This document shows, in pieces, positions 1 through 9,786 of a DNA stretch of 49,916 nucleotides. The position numbers were made by a program, and so were the translations under genes. Location: NCBI RefSeq assembly GCF_005144585.1, contig NZ_SSMQ01000087.1, positions 1-49,916 on the forward strand, in the 5' to 3' direction. Numbering within the stretch: the stretch's first letter is position 1; the number at the start of each line of letters is the position of its first letter. The notes beneath the pieces are model-generated. The model ran no database searches and was not told the DNA's origin. It worked only from the letters and a program-made list of their open reading frames with translations. The DNA comes from Polyangium fumosum (GTDB lineage: Bacteria > Myxococcota_A > Polyangia > Polyangiales > Polyangiaceae).

Positions 1-252
1 GGGCTCGTGCTACGCCAAATCCTCGGCGCAGGGACGCCGCGGGGTCTGGCCGCGGCCCGGAAGGGCTCCGTCCTTGCAGTTTTGGTGATATGGGCAGCCA
101 TGGTGGCTCTGGTGCGGAGCACGCCGAGGCGGTTGGCACGATTTTCCCGGGATGCGTGGGACGGGATGCGACGGGGTCATGTGCGGGGTGTTGGGCTCGC
201 GATTGGGGTGGCGTAGATCCACGGGCTGTTAGGATGAGCTTAACGCAGACAG
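1..252. other. Window edge, no gene supported
   Basis: A 69-codon open frame on the plus strand lies here, but it lacks a Shine-Dalgarno site and reads like a shadow frame. I see no recognisable domain on either strand. It may be flanking sequence of a gene outside the window. Confidence 0.4.
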
Positions 253-1284
253 TCAAATCCCAGTGAGGGCAATCACGCTGTCGGCAAGCTGGAAGAAGAT
301 GTTTCGAAATTCGTTCCTGCTCACCCGCATGTTGTCAAGGACCATTCCTTGCCGTTCGATCTGCGCGTCTGAGAGGTCCGGGACGGGCACGCTGTGCTTC
401 TGCGACTGCGTAACTAGCGTGTTGAAGTCGGAGATATTGATGAGATTGTACGGTGTGTCGCCAGGCCCCGCTGCCTGAAATTGCGCAGGAGCGATAGCCA
501 TTTGCAGAGGGGTCAATGCAGGCACGAGTGCGCTGTCGACCGATTCCTTTATGCGATTGATCCATCGCTGGAAGCCGGCTCCTGGCGCGCCACCTCTCGG
601 TCGATACTTCTGTGAGATTATGCCCATGAATCGTGGTGGCTGAGTCGGAATCGGATAGGACAATGACGGATCACGGAACTGCTGCACCTCGGTATTCCAT
701 CGTGGAATGACTTTCGCGAGCGAGTGGATGGCTTGCTTGCAGAAGTAGTCGGGCATCGTAGGGATGATAAAGAAATCGCTGCCCATCAGAAGGCACTCGT
801 TGAGCGCGCCGACCGCCGGACTCATGTCGAGCAAGACGAGATCAATCTGGTTCTGTTGCGCTACGTCGCGAATGATCGCGGATACTGCACCCGGGAGGTT
901 CTTGAGGGCGCGGAGCGAAGCCGCTGTCGTCAGCGCCACCGCGAGCTGGGTTTCGATCTCCGAGAGATCGATGTGACCGGCGAGTAGCGACAGGTTTGGA
1001 TAGCGAGTCGCGGCGAGTTGAGCGTGCTGTATCGGTGCCGGTTGACTGTTGAACAGGGGAGCTATCAGACCGGAAATGTTGGAGTAGGGAGACGCCTGAT
1101 AGAACTGTTCGAAGGCATCGTCTTCTTGAAATCCGAGCACCAGGCCAGTCAGGTTGCACTGTGAGTCTGCATCGACGAGAAGAACTTTCTTGTTCCTCTG
1201 GGAGATCGCCCAGCCCAAGTTGAACGCGGTGGTCGTCTTGCTGACTCCACCTTTGTGATTGAACAACGCCAGAACTTTGCTCAT
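253..1284 (-). CDS. ParA/Soj-family ATPase, orphan
   Basis: A 343-residue MinD/ParA-type P-loop ATPase. Such proteins form ATP-dependent dimers on DNA or membrane and position plasmids, chromosomes or protein clusters. The deviant Walker A lies at the N-terminus (KGGVSKTT, residues 11-18), with Ser where Gly is usual in KGGVGKT. An ADS motif (LLVDADSQ) follows near residue 40, and a Walker B-like stretch with VLLDMSP near the middle. The ATG at 1284 is chosen over an upstream in-frame start because GGAGG lies just before it. No parB, CTPase or parS-like partner is visible beside it, so the cargo is unknown. Base composition is visibly less GC-rich than the neighbouring genes, which suggests acquisition by transfer. 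Family assignment is firm; the role is not. Confidence 0.88.
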   Translation of the reverse strand: MSKVLALFNHKGGVSKTTTAFNLGWAISQRNKKVLLVDADSQCNLTGLVLGFQEDDAFEQFYQASPYSNISGLIAPLFNSQPAPIQHAQLAATRYPNLSLLAGHIDLSEIETQLAVALTTAASLRALKNLPGAVSAIIRDVAQQNQIDLVLLDMSPAVGALNECLLMGSDFFIIPTMPDYFCKQAIHSLAKVIPRWNTEVQQFRDPSLSYPIPTQPPRFMGIISQKYRPRGGAPGAGFQRWINRIKESVDSALVPALTPLQMAIAPAQFQAAGPGDTPYNLINISDFNTLVTQSQKHSVPVPDLSDAQIERQGMVLDNMRVSRNEFRNIFFQLADSVIALTGI

Positions 1285-1910
1285 GAAACCTCCGGAATGT
1301 GCCTCTAGCGACGTGCGAACCACGATGATCTATACCCACATCGTTGATCGCGGCCCTCTGGTCGTCAGCCTGCTCGATCGATGATGTCGGGGTCTTACGC
1401 CGTCCCGTGTGGCTCAACCGGAAGTTCGCGACACCCCCGACACCCATAAGAGCCTGTATCGCATGGTCCATCCTGTTTGACAACACAGATCCAGACCCCT
1501 CGGGGAGCACACATGCTGCGCGCCTCGCGCTGCAACACCCGCTTGCGACCGGAGCAAGGACAGGTTGTAGGAGCCAATCGCGATGCATCCATCGCGGCAA
1601 ACGATTCGACAACGATCGGCGCCGTGCTTCACGCAGCGTCAACGTGGGGGCGGACGCGGGCAGCAATTCATCGGCGGAAGCCTCCTGGAGACGGCCATTG
1701 TCCGGCGCGAACCAAGGCGGGATGCGCGAACCGCTTTGAATGTGCTCTAAATCGCAGTTCGCCAGGGGCCACCGGTGGCGGAGACGATCTTCTGTAACCC
1801 GCCCGCGCCTCCGGCCTTGTTCTGGTCATGGGAAGATCTTCGAGCCGACCGACTACCCGCCCGAGCTGGTCGCCGAGATCCTTGACCTCTGCCCATAGGT
1901 CACGCGCCTC
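1285..1910. other. Intergenic stretch, no gene recognised
   Basis: About 620 bases without a convincing gene on either strand. The open frames here lack ribosome binding sites and domains. Its right end (from about 1830) reads in frame into the following sigma-factor gene up to a TAG at 1896-1898, so part of it is probably decayed coding sequence of that gene. Confidence 0.4.
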
Positions 1911-2777
1911 GTGGGCGATGGTCAGGCGTACACACAGGACCCCGCGAACAGCAGGGTGCAGCGCGTCTTCGTGAACGCGCTGCGCAACCTCTGGAGGTAC
2001 ATGCCGCACCCTGACGGCGCCAAGCCGTGGCTCACCGTCATCACGCGCAACGTCGTCCGCGAAGCGCACCGGGGCACGCGGCGCTACGACGCGGTGTTCG
2101 AGCCGGACGAAGGACACGCTGAGACGGCGGTGGCCCCTGGGGTTTCGCCGGAACGGACGGCGGAGTTGCGAGAGGCCATCAACCTGGTGACGGACGTCTT
2201 ACAAGACATGCCGCGCTCGCAGGTCGCGGTGCTCTACCTCGTATGCGTCGAGGAGCGGTCCCACGAGGAGGCCGGGGCGGCGCTCGGCATCTCCGAGGAC
2301 GCCGCGAAGATGGCGCTGTCCCGCGCACGGAAGTACCTGCGCTTGCGGCTGGGCAACGCCCCCTTCGTCATCGTCCCGCCCGTGCCGCTCGCGACACTCG
2401 AACGCCGGGCGCTCCTCCAAAGGCTGTTCGATTACGTATATCCATTCGGGCACGCGTGGGCCGCGCTCATGGCCGTGGTGTTCTACCCGTTCATGTCGCG
2501 CGAAGCCGCGCCCGCACCAGCCGAGCTGCACGCCGTGGCCACAGGCCCGGCGCGCGTTATCGCTGCATCGGCCGCGGATATCGTTCGGGTCGCGGCCCCG
2601 AGCTCGTCGCCTGGGGACGGCCTCCCGGCCGCTCACGTCGAGCCTCCGCTGCCGCGCGTCACGCCAGCTCCACACAGCCGCCATGTGCGGCCGACGGCGC
2701 CGCGAGGATCCACCGCGACGAACCCCGAGCCCTTCGTCCTCCCCCGTAGAAAGGGCTCGGATTTCCGCCCGCGGTAG
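1911..2777 (+). CDS. ECF-type RNA polymerase sigma factor, N-terminally damaged
   Basis: An ECF-like sigma factor of 288 residues from the GTG at 1911. Part of region 2 is seen (RVFVNALRNLWRY, then PWLTVITRNVVREAHR). A clear region 4 helix-turn-helix follows at about residues 100-147 (MPRSQVAVLYLVCVEERSHE followed by GISEDAAKMALSRARKYLR). The usual first helices of region 2 are missing. Upstream sequence in the same frame (PPELVAEILDLCP) ends at a TAG at 1896-1898, and no Shine-Dalgarno site precedes the GTG. After region 4 there is a hydrophobic segment (about 182-200) and a long Pro/Ala-rich tail, an extension seen in some myxobacterial sigma factors. The gene ends one base into the GTG-led frame of the next gene. 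It may be a decayed gene or a truncated variant. Confidence 0.68.
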   Translation: MGDGQAYTQDPANSRVQRVFVNALRNLWRYMPHPDGAKPWLTVITRNVVREAHRGTRRYDAVFEPDEGHAETAVAPGVSPERTAELREAINLVTDVLQDMPRSQVAVLYLVCVEERSHEEAGAALGISEDAAKMALSRARKYLRLRLGNAPFVIVPPVPLATLERRALLQRLFDYVYPFGHAWAALMAVVFYPFMSREAAPAPAELHAVATGPARVIAASAADIVRVAAPSSSPGDGLPAAHVEPPLPRVTPAPHSRHVRPTAPRGSTATNPEPFVLPRRKGSDFRPR

Positions 2778-2839
2778 TGAGGTTCGTCCCGTACACCCCT
2801 CTCGCCTTCGACCGGGCGCCGCGTTATCGTGCGCCGCGC

Positions 2840-4072
2840 ATGCGATCTCTAGGTGTTGCGCTCGTCGTCCTTCTCGGCCTAACGACCACCGCGCTCGCCG
2901 ACGAACCTCGCGACGCGTCACCCGTACCGCTCGATGCGCTCGAAGACGCAGCGAAGAAGGCGCGCTTCACCTCGTACGTGATCGACGGGGATCGCGCGCG
3001 CGCCGCGGGACGAGCGACAGCCGCGGCGAGGGCGTACGCCGCCGCGCTCGACGTGCGCCACGATCCGCTAATCGCCGGCCGCCTCGGCGTCATCCTCGTG
3101 CAGCTCGGGAAGCCCGTGGATGCCGCGGATCTGCTGCTCGACGCGATCCAACGTGCGACGAACGCCGCGGCAGAGGAACGTCAGGGCTTCTTGAAAGCGT
3201 ACGACGCGGCCCGCGCGGAGATGACCTGGGTTGACGTCACGATCTCGCACGCGGGAACCAAGCTCACGCTCGACGGGGAACCGAGGAATCGCGACGGGTT
3301 CTCGGCCTTGTCCATGTTCGTCGCGCCCGGCGAGCACGAGCTGCGGGCGCGTCTCGATGGGTACGAGGACGCGGTGGAGACGTTCACGGCGCGGAAGGGG
3401 CAGGAGCTGCGCATCACGTTGACGCTCCGCGCGTTGCCCGAGCCTCTCCCCCCTCCGTTGAAGCTGCGGCGCGAGAGCCCGCGGAGGCCCGACTTGTCGT
3501 CGCTCGACGAGCCGCCGGAGGATGAGCCGCCGCCGCGGGAGCCGATCGTCGGGGGCGTCATGGGTGAGCCGAAAAAGGCGGGCTTGCGCGGCTCCGTGAG
3601 CGGCGGACCGGTCGTCGTGTTCGGTGTCGCGTCATGGATGCCTGCGGTCGGCGCGATGCTCGGCGGCAGTTTGCGGTTGAACGACTCCGTGTCGATCGGG
3701 CTCGAAGGCCGCGCCGCATGGCTCACGTCGGGCGTCGAGAGTCATCAGATCACCGCCATGACCGCTGGCGGGATCGCGAGTGTGTGCGGGCATTACAGGT
3801 GGTTCTACGGCTGCGCGCTCGGGCACCTCGGCGTGATCAACGTCGAGTTCTCCGCGCAGAGCTACAAACCCGCGAATTTTTCGATTGTCAAGCCCGGCGC
3901 GGGTGGACGTATCGGCGCCAAGGTTCGAGTTACGCAGTCCTTCACGCTCCAGGCGGCGGCCGATGTCCTCGGCTTGTCGAGCGGGGTGAAGGTGGTCGTT
4001 GGTACAACGGTCCTCTCCGATCAGCCGCCGGTGATGCTTGGCGTGCAACTCGGCGGGGGATGGGAGTTTTGA
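2840..4072 (+). CDS. PEGA-domain outer-membrane-type protein
   Basis: A 410-residue exported protein. The N-terminus is a typical signal peptide (MRSLGVALVVLLGLTTTALA). A helical TPR-like region covers about residues 35-125 (alternating Ala/Leu helices, with RAYAAALDVRHDPLIAGRLG). A PEGA-type beta domain follows, with the repeat hallmark of a G-E-H-E-L-R-A-R-L-D-G-Y-E stretch. A Pro-rich linker (PPEDEPPPRE) leads into a C-terminal beta-rich barrel-like domain ending in GGGWEF, an aromatic end typical of outer-membrane barrels. The ATG at 2840 is preferred over the GTG at 2777 because it starts directly at the signal peptide. The following lipoprotein gene begins 2 bases after the stop, so the two are probably co-transcribed and act at the envelope. 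Function is not known. Confidence 0.72.
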   Translation: MRSLGVALVVLLGLTTTALADEPRDASPVPLDALEDAAKKARFTSYVIDGDRARAAGRATAAARAYAAALDVRHDPLIAGRLGVILVQLGKPVDAADLLLDAIQRATNAAAEERQGFLKAYDAARAEMTWVDVTISHAGTKLTLDGEPRNRDGFSALSMFVAPGEHELRARLDGYEDAVETFTARKGQELRITLTLRALPEPLPPPLKLRRESPRRPDLSSLDEPPEDEPPPREPIVGGVMGEPKKAGLRGSVSGGPVVVFGVASWMPAVGAMLGGSLRLNDSVSIGLEGRAAWLTSGVESHQITAMTAGGIASVCGHYRWFYGCALGHLGVINVEFSAQSYKPANFSIVKPGAGGRIGAKVRVTQSFTLQAAADVLGLSSGVKVVVGTTVLSDQPPVMLGVQLGGGWEF

Positions 4073-4074
4073 AT

Positions 4075-5229
4075 ATGCGAAAGGCTCTTCTTTTTTCGCT
4101 CGTTTTCAGCTTCGGACTTATCGTTGCGTCGTGCAGCACGGTGCCCTCCTTCGTGCCGGGGGAGTGCGATCCCGAGGCCCCTTTCCCCGATCCCGTGTGC
4201 GTCGACGCCGGCACGGACGCGGGAGACGCCGGGACGGATGCAGAGGTGGGCCCCGACGACGCGGGGCAATCTGCATGCACGGGGCGCTGTGTTCCCGTGC
4301 CGAGCGGCAACGCGGGCTACTGGACGGAGATGGCGATCTCGTTGTTCGTAGCGGCGCCTGGCGCCCTTCCGACCGAGTGTCCCTCTGGCACTTCGAGCGA
4401 GAAGTTCCGCCTCTTCGCCGACCTCGACGCGCCAGCCGCGGAGTGCGCGCCGTGCGAATGCGGGGCTTCGGGCGCATGTACTGGGTTGCCCGAGAAGATC
4501 GAGATCCGCGCCGGTGCGTGTGGAGAAAGTGGAGTCGTCTCCCTCCCTTTTGATGAACCGGCCGGTTGGGATGGCTCGTGTACGAGCAACAATGCCCTTC
4601 CGGCCGGTGCGCAGTGCGGGAGCGAGCCGTGTGCTCAATCTGTGTGGTTGTCCCCGCTCCCGGGTCCGACGAGCGAGTCATGCACCCCCAAGAGCGAGAC
4701 ACCCGCGATCACGAAGAAAACGGAGTGGAAGCTCGCCGGCCTCGCATGCATGTCCAACACGAATGACGATGCGTGCTATTCGGACGGGGGGACGGAGTAT
4801 TGTGTGAGCGATCCCGGACCAGGGTCGCTCCAGTGCGTCGTTCGTGAAGGCGTGGATATTCCCTGTCCAGACAATTACAATTATGCGCGTTACGAGATGT
4901 TCCCGGAGGACGGGGTCGTTGATGAGCGCGGATGTGCCAAATGCGAATGCGGTCAACCCGAGGGAGGTGGATGCACGGCGTCGCTGCATCTCTACAAGGG
5001 GCCCGCATGCTCCTCGCAGTCCGAGCAGGGCGGCCTCCAGTCCCCGTACGACCAGTGCGTCAACATTTTTCCCGTAGGCCACGCCATCTCCGGCAAGGCG
5101 ATCACGGACCTGGCCTACGTGCCCGGGAGCTGCGCGGCGACTGGCGGGACGCCCGCTGGCAGCGCCGTGCGTGACGTGACGAGGGCGGTCACGTTCTGTT
5201 GCCTGCATCCCTTCTACGAGATCAAGTAG
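4075..5229 (+). CDS. Cys-rich lipoprotein, function unknown
   Basis: A 384-residue predicted lipoprotein. The signal peptide ends in a lipobox with Cys20 (LIVASC), so the mature protein should be anchored to a membrane. A low-complexity DAGTDAGDAGTDA stretch follows, a linker common in myxobacterial surface lipoproteins. The rest is very rich in cysteine (for example CAPCECG, CAKCECGQ, FCCLHP), with pairs that suggest disulfide-bonded modules outside the cytoplasm. The ATG lies 2 bases after the previous stop, with GGGAG upstream, so it is likely translationally coupled to the PEGA protein gene. No enzymatic motif is recognised. Confidence 0.75.
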   Translation: MRKALLFSLVFSFGLIVASCSTVPSFVPGECDPEAPFPDPVCVDAGTDAGDAGTDAEVGPDDAGQSACTGRCVPVPSGNAGYWTEMAISLFVAAPGALPTECPSGTSSEKFRLFADLDAPAAECAPCECGASGACTGLPEKIEIRAGACGESGVVSLPFDEPAGWDGSCTSNNALPAGAQCGSEPCAQSVWLSPLPGPTSESCTPKSETPAITKKTEWKLAGLACMSNTNDDACYSDGGTEYCVSDPGPGSLQCVVREGVDIPCPDNYNYARYEMFPEDGVVDERGCAKCECGQPEGGGCTASLHLYKGPACSSQSEQGGLQSPYDQCVNIFPVGHAISGKAITDLAYVPGSCAATGGTPAGSAVRDVTRAVTFCCLHPFYEIK

Positions 5230-5354
5230 AGGACGAACCGGGCTCGACCCCTCCGCCGGAAAATCGACACCGCATTGGAGGCTGCGTGCAAGCACGGTGC
5301 ATCCCGAGCCGTGCGGGACACGTTCGTGGATCCGCCCTCTGCGTGGAGCCGCGC

Positions 5355-5696
5355 TTACGTCGCAGGCTCGTGCGTCGCGCGCGCTTCGAGGTCTTTCCGA
5401 AGCTTCCGGCGCTCGCCCTTCGGCACCTTGCGAGCGAGATCGGCGATACGATTCACCTCGTCGTCCGCCGGGAAGGTCATGATGCAAAAGGGGGGGACGT
5501 CGAGCGCGCGTGCAATGCGCTCGACCGTCTCGATGGTGATCGCCGCGAGGCCCTGCTCGATGCTCGACAGGTGGCCTTTGGATGTCGCGGAAGCGACGGC
5601 GAGGTCCTGCAAGGACATGCCGCGCTCTATTCGTAGCTCGTGGATACGGGCGCCAACCTTCAGGCAGAATGGCTTCGCTTCGGTTCGTCGGGGCAC
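5355..5696 (-). CDS. XRE-family helix-turn-helix regulator
   Basis: A 113-residue DNA-binding protein. The HTH_3/XRE domain spans about residues 12-70, with the helix-turn-helix MSLQDLAVASATSKGHLSSI followed by EQG. The remaining C-terminal part is short, charged and contains no ligand domain. It begins at a GTG at 5696, preceded by a good GGGAGGA site. It is divergent from the sigma-54 activator gene across 284 bases, so it may control that gene or itself. The usual XRE role is repressor; its target is not known. Confidence 0.85.
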   Translation of the reverse strand: MPRRTEAKPFCLKVGARIHELRIERGMSLQDLAVASATSKGHLSSIEQGLAAITIETVERIARALDVPPFCIMTFPADDEVNRIADLARKVPKGERRKLRKDLEARATHEPAT

Positions 5697-5791
5697 AGCT
5701 TCCTCCCTTCCTCGCGCATGAGGGGTGTTCCGACGTCCCTACCACAGACTCAGTGTCAAGACAAACCCCCGGACAAACGTTCCCACGAGCC

Positions 5792-5811
5792 CCCCCTCGG
5801 ATGCGAGGGGG
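5792..5811. repeat. Perfect hairpin in the divergent XRE/activator intergenic region
   Basis: An 8-bp perfect stem (CCCCCTCG / CGAGGGGG) with a GATG loop. It lies between the divergent regulator genes. It could be an operator or a structure in one of the leaders. No T-tract follows. Confidence 0.4.
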
Positions 5812-5980
5812 CCCCAAGGGCGGCCACGCGGTCCGAAGTGGCACCACCCCGCGCCAACGATGCTGCTCCGTCGCCAGCCGGACGCGGATCCCGCGCGTTA
5901 CGCCGCGTCAGGTGTGCCAGAACCGTTCTCGAAGGGTGAACCAGCCGCGCCGTGCCACACTCGAACACCACGAGGACCGG

Positions 5981-7348
<1,368 letters not shown>

Positions 7349-7352
7349 CCTT

Positions 7353-7415
7353 CGAGACGTGAGTCCCAGTGCGACACAACGTCGCACCTGGGACCGGGCG
7401 TCGCACGGTGTCTCG
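7353..7415. promoter_or_regulatory. Nested inverted repeat between the activator and secretion operon
   Basis: An inner near-perfect palindrome at 7363-7394 (GTCCCAGTGCGAC / GTCGCACCTGGGAC around ACAAC, one unpaired G) is framed by CGAGAC (7353-7358) and GTCTCG (7410-7415). A third GTCGCAC lies at 7400-7406. It is either the end structure of the activator transcript (no T-tract) or an operator for the ABC exporter operon. Confidence 0.45.
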
Positions 7416-7489
7416 GGCGAAGCCCCGCAGAACGGGCGGCGGGAGGCTCGTCCGCGGCTGGCACGGGAGGTGAAAAGGGCCGGGCACCC

Positions 7490-9778
7490 GTGACCTCCCC
7501 GGACATCGACCCGCCCCCCCGCCGTCCTTCGCCGCCCCCGCCGTGCGCGCCGCCCCCGCCGCCGGAGACGCAGGAAACAACTCCGCCTCCGTCGTCGGAC
7601 GAGCGTTCGGCCGCGGTGAAGGCCGCCGGGGATGCCGACCTCACGGAGCCCCTGCTCCAAGCGCTCGAGTTCCTGGGCCAGAACACCAGCGTCGAGGTCG
7701 ACCGCTCGACGGCACGCCGCGCGCTCGACGAGGCCAGGCAAGAGAAGGCGTTCGTGGGACCGGACGCCTGGTTCGACGAGCTCGCGCGCGCGGGCGCCAC
7801 GGTCGGCCTGCGCATCCGCACCCTCCGCCGATCGAGCGTGGACGCCGTGGCCGGCGCGCGTGCGCTCGTGCCGGCCGTGTCGCTGGCGGCCGGCGCGAAC
7901 GGACCCGTGTACGCCGTGGGCATCGTCGCGCAGCGCCCCGGCGCGGTGTTCGTGGTGCCCGCGGGCAGCGCGGACAAGCCCACGTGGGCCGGGCCCGAGA
8001 GGCTCGCGGCGATCGTGGGCGCGGCGAGCCAGGCCGAGGCCGTGACGTGGGCCATCGCCGATCCCCTCGAACCCTTGGGGACGCTCGGCGGCGGCGGTCC
8101 CGGCGGCCCCAGCGCGCCCTCGCCGTGGAAACGGCTCGTCTCCTTGCTCCGCCTCGAACGCGACGACATCGGCGTCGCCCTCGTCTACGCGATCGGCGTC
8201 GGCATCGTCTCGCTCGCCGCGCCCATCGGCGTGCAGGCGCTGGTGAACACGGTCGCGTTCGGCGGGATGCTCCAGCCCCTCGTCGTCCTGACCTTGCTGG
8301 TCTTCGTTGGGCTCGCGTTCGCCGGCATCCTGCGCGCGCTCTGGGCGTGGGTCGTCGAGCGTATCCAGCAGCGCATCTTCGTGCGTGTCGCGGTGGACCT
8401 CGCGCACCGGCTGCCGCGCGTCCGATCGGACGCGCTCGGGGGGACGTACGGGCCGGAGCTCGTGAATCGCTTCTTCGACGTGCTCACGGTGCAGAAGGGC
8501 GCCGCGACGCTCCTCGTCGACGGCGTCTCCATCGTCTTGCAGACGGCCGTGGGCATGCTCGTGCTCGCGTTTTACCACCCGCTCCTGCTCGCGTTCGACG
8601 TCGCGCTCGTGCTCGCCGTGTCGTTCGTCGTGTTTGGGCTCGGGCGCGGCGCGGTGTACACCGCCGTGAAGGAGTCGAAGGCGAAGTACGCGGTCGCGGC
8701 GTGGCTGGAGGAGATGGCGCGCCACCCGGCCGCGTTCCGCTCGGGCGGCGCCGCGGGCTTCGCGCGCGCCCGCGCCGAGGACCTGCTCCACACGTGGCTC
8801 GGCGCGCGCCAGAAGCACTGGAAGGTGCTGTTCCGGCAGATCGTGGGATCCCTCGTGGTGCAGGCGACCGCCAGCGCCGCGCTGCTCGGGGTCGGCGGCT
8901 GGCTCGTCATGGGCGGCAAACTCACGCTCGGCCAGCTCGTCGCGGCGGAGCTGATCGTGACCACGGTCGTGGCCGGCATCGCGAAGTTCGGCAAGACGCT
9001 GGAGAGTTTTTACGACCTGCTCGCGGGCGTGGACAAACTCGGGCAGCTCGTCGATCTGCCCCTGGAGGTGCCCGGCGGCGCGCAGGTCCCGCCGAGCGAG
9101 AAGGGCGCGCGCGTGCAGCTCGTCGACGTCGGGTTCGCGTACCCCGGCAAGGAGCCGCTGCTCGAAAACGTCTCGCTCTGCCTGGAGCCCGGCGCGCGGG
9201 TGGCCGTCGTCGGCCCGAGCGGCGCGGGGAAAAGCACGCTCGTTCAAATCTTGTATGGCCTGCGCGCGCCCACGCGCGGCCGCGTCGACATCGACGGCAC
9301 GGATATGCGCGACATCGATCTCTGTTCGCTGCGCGAGTACATCGCGACCATCCGCGACGTCGAGATCTTCGACGGCACGATCGCCGAGAACGTGCGCGTG
9401 GGCCGGCCCGCGGTCCAGACCCGGGACGTACGCGCGGCGCTCGAAGCGGTGGGGCTCTGGGCGTACGTCGCGGCGCTGCCCGAGGGGCTCGAGACGCACC
9501 TGCCGACGGGCGGGCCCCTCCTCTCGCGCGGGCAGGCCATGCGCCTCTGCGTGGCCCGCGTCATCGCCGGCCGGCCCCGCCTCGTCGTGCTCGACACGGC
9601 GCTCGCGGAGCTCGATCCCGCGTCGCGCAAGGAAATCCAGGCCGCGCTGCTCGACCGCAAGGCGCCGTGGACGGTGCTCGCCATCACGCACGACCGCGAC
9701 GTCCTCCGGAGCTGCGACGAGATCTTCATGCTCGACGCGGGCAGGGTGCGCCCCCTGCGCGCGGGAGACCTCCCTTGA
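7490..9778 (+). CDS. Type I secretion ABC exporter (HlyB-like)
   Basis: A 762-residue ABC exporter of the inner membrane. A Pro-rich leader (1-40) precedes a C39-peptidase-like domain (about 48-200) with no evident catalytic Cys, so it is probably a substrate-docking domain. A type-1 six-helix membrane domain (about 225-520) and a nucleotide-binding domain (about 540-762) follow. Walker A GPSGAGKST is near residue 574, and the H-loop AITHDRD near 732. Three motifs deviate from consensus. The signature is LSRGQ. The Walker B region reads LVVLDTALAELD, with Thr where the catalytic Glu is normal. The Q-loop region reads IATIRDVEIF, without the usual Gln. It heads a three-gene operon with the adaptor and the outer-membrane channel. 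The substrate is unknown. The GTG start is the best available, though the Shine-Dalgarno GGGAGG is about 20 bases away. Confidence 0.88.
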   Translation: MTSPDIDPPPRRPSPPPPCAPPPPPETQETTPPPSSDERSAAVKAAGDADLTEPLLQALEFLGQNTSVEVDRSTARRALDEARQEKAFVGPDAWFDELARAGATVGLRIRTLRRSSVDAVAGARALVPAVSLAAGANGPVYAVGIVAQRPGAVFVVPAGSADKPTWAGPERLAAIVGAASQAEAVTWAIADPLEPLGTLGGGGPGGPSAPSPWKRLVSLLRLERDDIGVALVYAIGVGIVSLAAPIGVQALVNTVAFGGMLQPLVVLTLLVFVGLAFAGILRALWAWVVERIQQRIFVRVAVDLAHRLPRVRSDALGGTYGPELVNRFFDVLTVQKGAATLLVDGVSIVLQTAVGMLVLAFYHPLLLAFDVALVLAVSFVVFGLGRGAVYTAVKESKAKYAVAAWLEEMARHPAAFRSGGAAGFARARAEDLLHTWLGARQKHWKVLFRQIVGSLVVQATASAALLGVGGWLVMGGKLTLGQLVAAELIVTTVVAGIAKFGKTLESFYDLLAGVDKLGQLVDLPLEVPGGAQVPPSEKGARVQLVDVGFAYPGKEPLLENVSLCLEPGARVAVVGPSGAGKSTLVQILYGLRAPTRGRVDIDGTDMRDIDLCSLREYIATIRDVEIFDGTIAENVRVGRPAVQTRDVRAALEAVGLWAYVAALPEGLETHLPTGGPLLSRGQAMRLCVARVIAGRPRLVVLDTALAELDPASRKEIQAALLDRKAPWTVLAITHDRDVLRSCDEIFMLDAGRVRPLRAGDLP

Positions 9779-9786
9779 ACGGGCGC

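Noticed and set aside
7-216. Small membrane protein at the left edge
   Set aside because: It reads as a hydrophobic shadow frame without a ribosome site; no homology pattern is recognised.
9255-9786. Arg/Ala-rich long frames in the T1SS region as real genes
   Set aside because: They are out-of-frame shadows of high-GC genes; domain evidence exists only in the frames called.
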